This document shows positions 6,059 through 7,415 of a stretch of 7,415 nucleotides of DNA, piece by piece. Origin of the DNA: CAZCZY01 sp964503525 (GTDB lineage: Bacteria; Patescibacteriota; JAUYIX01). A program made the translations under genes and the position numbers. The notes beneath the pieces are model-generated. The model did no database searches. It was not told the DNA's origin and was given only the letters and a program-made list of their open reading frames with translations. The stretch spans positions 1-7,415 of the forward strand of contig CAZCZY010000053.1 in the NCBI GenBank assembly GCA_964503525.1, given 5' to 3'. Within the stretch, counting starts at the first letter, position 1, and every line of letters begins with the position of its first letter.

Positions 6059-6093
6059 AACCGTCGTTGGTCAGTTTCCAGCGGCGGTTTTTT
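6059..6093 (+). terminator. Intrinsic terminator after the kinase-fold gene
   Basis: CCGTCGTTGG (6061-6070) pairs with CCAGCGGCGG (6078-6087) over all 10 positions, two of them G-U, around a 7-base loop. AA at 6059-6060 can extend the stem into the T tract, and six T (6088-6093) follow. It ends the SPFH-kinase transcript 25 bases after the stop codon. Confidence 0.93.
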
Positions 6094-6105
6094 CTAGTAC
6101 AAAAT

Positions 6106-6134
6106 TTGACAAAACAAAGATAGCACGATATAAT
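6106..6134 (+). promoter_or_regulatory. Perfect-consensus sigma70-type promoter
   Basis: TTGACA (6106-6111), exactly 17 bases, then TATAAT (6129-6134). Both hexamers and the spacing are the consensus. Transcription should start near 6141, leaving an A-rich leader of about 18 bases before the ATG at 6159. No operator-like repeat is seen around it, so expression is probably strong and constitutive. Confidence 0.92.
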
Positions 6135-6158
6135 ATAAAAAATAAATAAAAACTTCCT

Positions 6159-7046
6159 ATGTCAAAACAACCAGAACGTGGCTATAGGCCTTCTATGGCC
6201 GAACAGTTACAAAAAGTAAAAGCACAACAATTGGCGCTAACTCAGGCTCGACATAAAGAGCGCTACGAGGATGTACTTAAAGGTCGCGAATATCGCATAC
6301 CCAACAACCAAGTTTTCGAAACCAAGCTCAAAGGTGTCGACTCGATGACAATTATGGCCGGTGGTAAACCCGAGAGTAGGGTCGGCCGCTATGGGATCAT
6401 ATTGCTCAACTACAAGGCCGGCGGCAAGCCAGCGCATGTGAGTTTGCGCATAGAAAAAGATGGCAAACTAGCGGATCCTTTGCCACGCGCACTTTCTAAC
6501 CTTAAAGAAGACTCTGTAATTGATGAGGCGTTAGATCGGATCGAGGCGATGGACTTGGAGCACCTGGTCATGCTTGACCATGATATTTTACGCCCCGGCG
6601 AAGCTTTACCAACGGGTATTGAATCTGGAATTGACCCTAAACGAACCGGTACCAGTGAATCACGCATCGAACCAGAGCGCCTCGAGTTTCTAAAACAACT
6701 CAAAGGTAAATTGTTCACCGCTGTGCCGCGCGTGGGCGGTTTCCATCGCTACCAAGTTACTGGGTTTAAAGATTTTGCACTGCTCGAGAGCCAATGGCTG
6801 GGCAATGCTGCCTACTTTGTGCCGTTTAAAGAACCGCTCTCACCAGAATATGATCGTAAGAATTTTGGAAATCTTTCTGACGAACGTAAACAAGAACTAA
6901 TAGAAAACTTGCCCTGGCCGATTGCCACGCCGTTTTCAAAATCTGAAATCTTAGCGACCGAAGGGGCGTCGCGAATTATCCATCATCCTAAAAATTGGCG
7001 CGACGATATTAGTAACGAAGTGTTCCGTCGTCAGACGTCTCAGTAA
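6159..7046 (+). CDS. Unrecognised 295-residue protein
   Basis: I do not recognise a characterised family. The coding case is good: a single long frame between a consensus promoter and a terminator. Residues about 12-45 are charged and helical (AEQLQKVKAQQLALTQARHK). A middle part (about 60-100) looks like mixed beta strands (MTIMAGG, GRYGIILLNYKAG, HVSLRIEKDG). The C-terminal third has aromatic-rich segments: GGFHRYQVTGFKDFALLESQ, GNAAYFVPF, PWPIATPFSKSE and RIIHHPKNWRDDI. The last pattern, GNA-Y followed by a K-SE helix and IIH-W, gives a weak impression of the C-terminal end of some uncharacterised bacterial proteins, but I cannot name them. There is no Cys, signal peptide or membrane helix, so it is probably cytosolic. 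No Shine-Dalgarno precedes the ATG; the mRNA leader would be about 18 A-rich bases. A second ATG at 6195 is a less likely start. It is transcribed alone. Confidence 0.85.
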   Translation: MSKQPERGYRPSMAEQLQKVKAQQLALTQARHKERYEDVLKGREYRIPNNQVFETKLKGVDSMTIMAGGKPESRVGRYGIILLNYKAGGKPAHVSLRIEKDGKLADPLPRALSNLKEDSVIDEALDRIEAMDLEHLVMLDHDILRPGEALPTGIESGIDPKRTGTSESRIEPERLEFLKQLKGKLFTAVPRVGGFHRYQVTGFKDFALLESQWLGNAAYFVPFKEPLSPEYDRKNFGNLSDERKQELIENLPWPIATPFSKSEILATEGASRIIHHPKNWRDDISNEVFRRQTSQ

Positions 7047-7075
7047 AAAACAAGGCCACCGTTGTGATGGCCTTG
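7045..7075 (-). terminator. Terminator between convergent genes, strongest for the minus strand
   Basis: CAAGGCCA (7051-7058) pairs perfectly with TGGCCTTG (7068-7075) around a 9-base loop. On the minus strand the hairpin is followed by six T (complement of 7045-7050), giving a good intrinsic terminator for the gene at 7098-7415. On the plus strand only GTTGGATTATTT follows, a weaker signal, but it may also end the transcript of the 295-residue gene. Confidence 0.82.
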
Positions 7076-7097
7076 GTTGGATTATTTGTTGCGTGCT

Positions 7098-7415
7098 CTA
7101 GCTGATTGAGATCCCTGCCTCTTGGTAGAGCGGGAGCGCGCGCACCCAATAGGTGTTGCGCGCGATTAGGGTGGCCTCTTCGATCGCCGCAAATATCTGA
7201 GGAAACTCCTCAGGCGAGAAGTACTCCGCGTCGATCGTTAGGCCCAGAATGAAGCGTTCGATCAAGAAAGGTTCACGTGCCAGTAGGTCGGGTCGCGTGC
7301 GCGCACAATTGCTGAAATACGATAGCCAGACTCGGTACTTGGTTGTGTAGCGGCGACGATAGCGTTCGTCGTACTTTAGTCGCTCAACATGTGACTGGAC
7401 CTTGTCTAGGTATTC
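7098..7415 (-). CDS. C-terminal part of an unrecognised protein, 5' end outside window
   Basis: The minus strand is open from the window edge (7415) to a TAG at 7098-7100: 105 codons, no start needed in view. Composition is protein-like: charged and aromatic at the visible N-terminal side (ERLKYDERYRRRYTTKYRVW), then REPFLIERFILGLTIDAEYF, PEEFPQIFAAIEEA and RNTYWVRALPLYQEAG. It seems mainly helical. I recognise no family or catalytic motif. The intrinsic terminator at 7045-7075 lies 23 bases downstream in the right orientation, which supports a real gene converging on the plus-strand gene. Two hairpin-forming stretches inside it (7136-7163 and 7197-7213) are explained by its coding sequence. 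Confidence 0.72.
   Translation of the reverse strand, partial: EYLDKVQSHVERLKYDERYRRRYTTKYRVWLSYFSNCARTRPDLLAREPFLIERFILGLTIDAEYFSPEEFPQIFAAIEEATLIARNTYWVRALPLYQEAGISIS

Noticed and set aside
7136..7163. GC-rich hairpin (GCGCGC arms)
   Set aside because: It lies within the coding end of the minus-strand gene and is explained by Arg/Ala codons.
7197..7213. Perfect 7-bp inverted repeat CTGAGGA/TCCTCAG
   Set aside because: Inside the minus-strand coding region (PEEFPQ codons); likely coincidence.
1..7415. CRISPR array, insertion sequence or transposase
   Set aside because: No regularly spaced direct repeats, no terminal inverted repeats with target duplication and no transposase or integrase frame were seen.

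Overview
The window is bacterial DNA of about 50% G+C. It starts inside an iron-sulphur cluster assembly (suf) operon and ends inside an unidentified gene on the opposite strand. The order sufD-sufS-sufU-sufT, with sufU as the partner of sufS, is typical of Gram-positive-type and many environmental bacteria rather than of the E. coli type operon. I cannot name the phylum. Compact spacing, near-consensus sigma70-type promoters with short leaders lacking a Shine-Dalgarno, and several unrecognised proteins would suit an uncultivated lineage, but that is only an impression.

Region 1 (1-2852, + strand) is the suf operon: the 3' part of sufD, then complete sufS, sufU and sufT. Each gene overlaps the next by 1 to 8 bases, so translation is probably coupled. 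SufS takes sulphur from cysteine, SufU accepts the persulfide, SufD is part of the SufBCD scaffold, and the SufT/MIP18-type protein works in cluster maturation or delivery. sufB and sufC are not in the window and presumably lie upstream.

Region 2 (2853-3170) is 318 bases without a gene. It holds a run of closely spaced inverted repeats, possibly a structured RNA or 3' UTR, then a possible terminator. After these come a strong promoter and an operator-like repeat in front of the next gene.

Region 3 (3123-6093, + strand) is the most interesting part. It encodes an NrtR-type regulator (Nudix-like sensor plus winged helix), an SPFH/Band 7 protein with a coiled coil and a very acidic tail, and a divergent NAD-kinase-fold protein. 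The same operator-like sequence lies in front of the regulator gene and in front of the SPFH-kinase pair. A clear intrinsic terminator closes the unit. I infer a cassette whose regulator senses a NAD-related metabolite and controls an SPFH assembly and its nucleotide-binding partner.

Region 4 (6094-7075, + strand) is a single unrecognised 295-residue protein with its own perfect-consensus promoter. A terminator that works best for the opposite strand follows it. Region 5 (7098-7415, - strand) is the C-terminal 105 codons of an unrecognised gene that converges on it.
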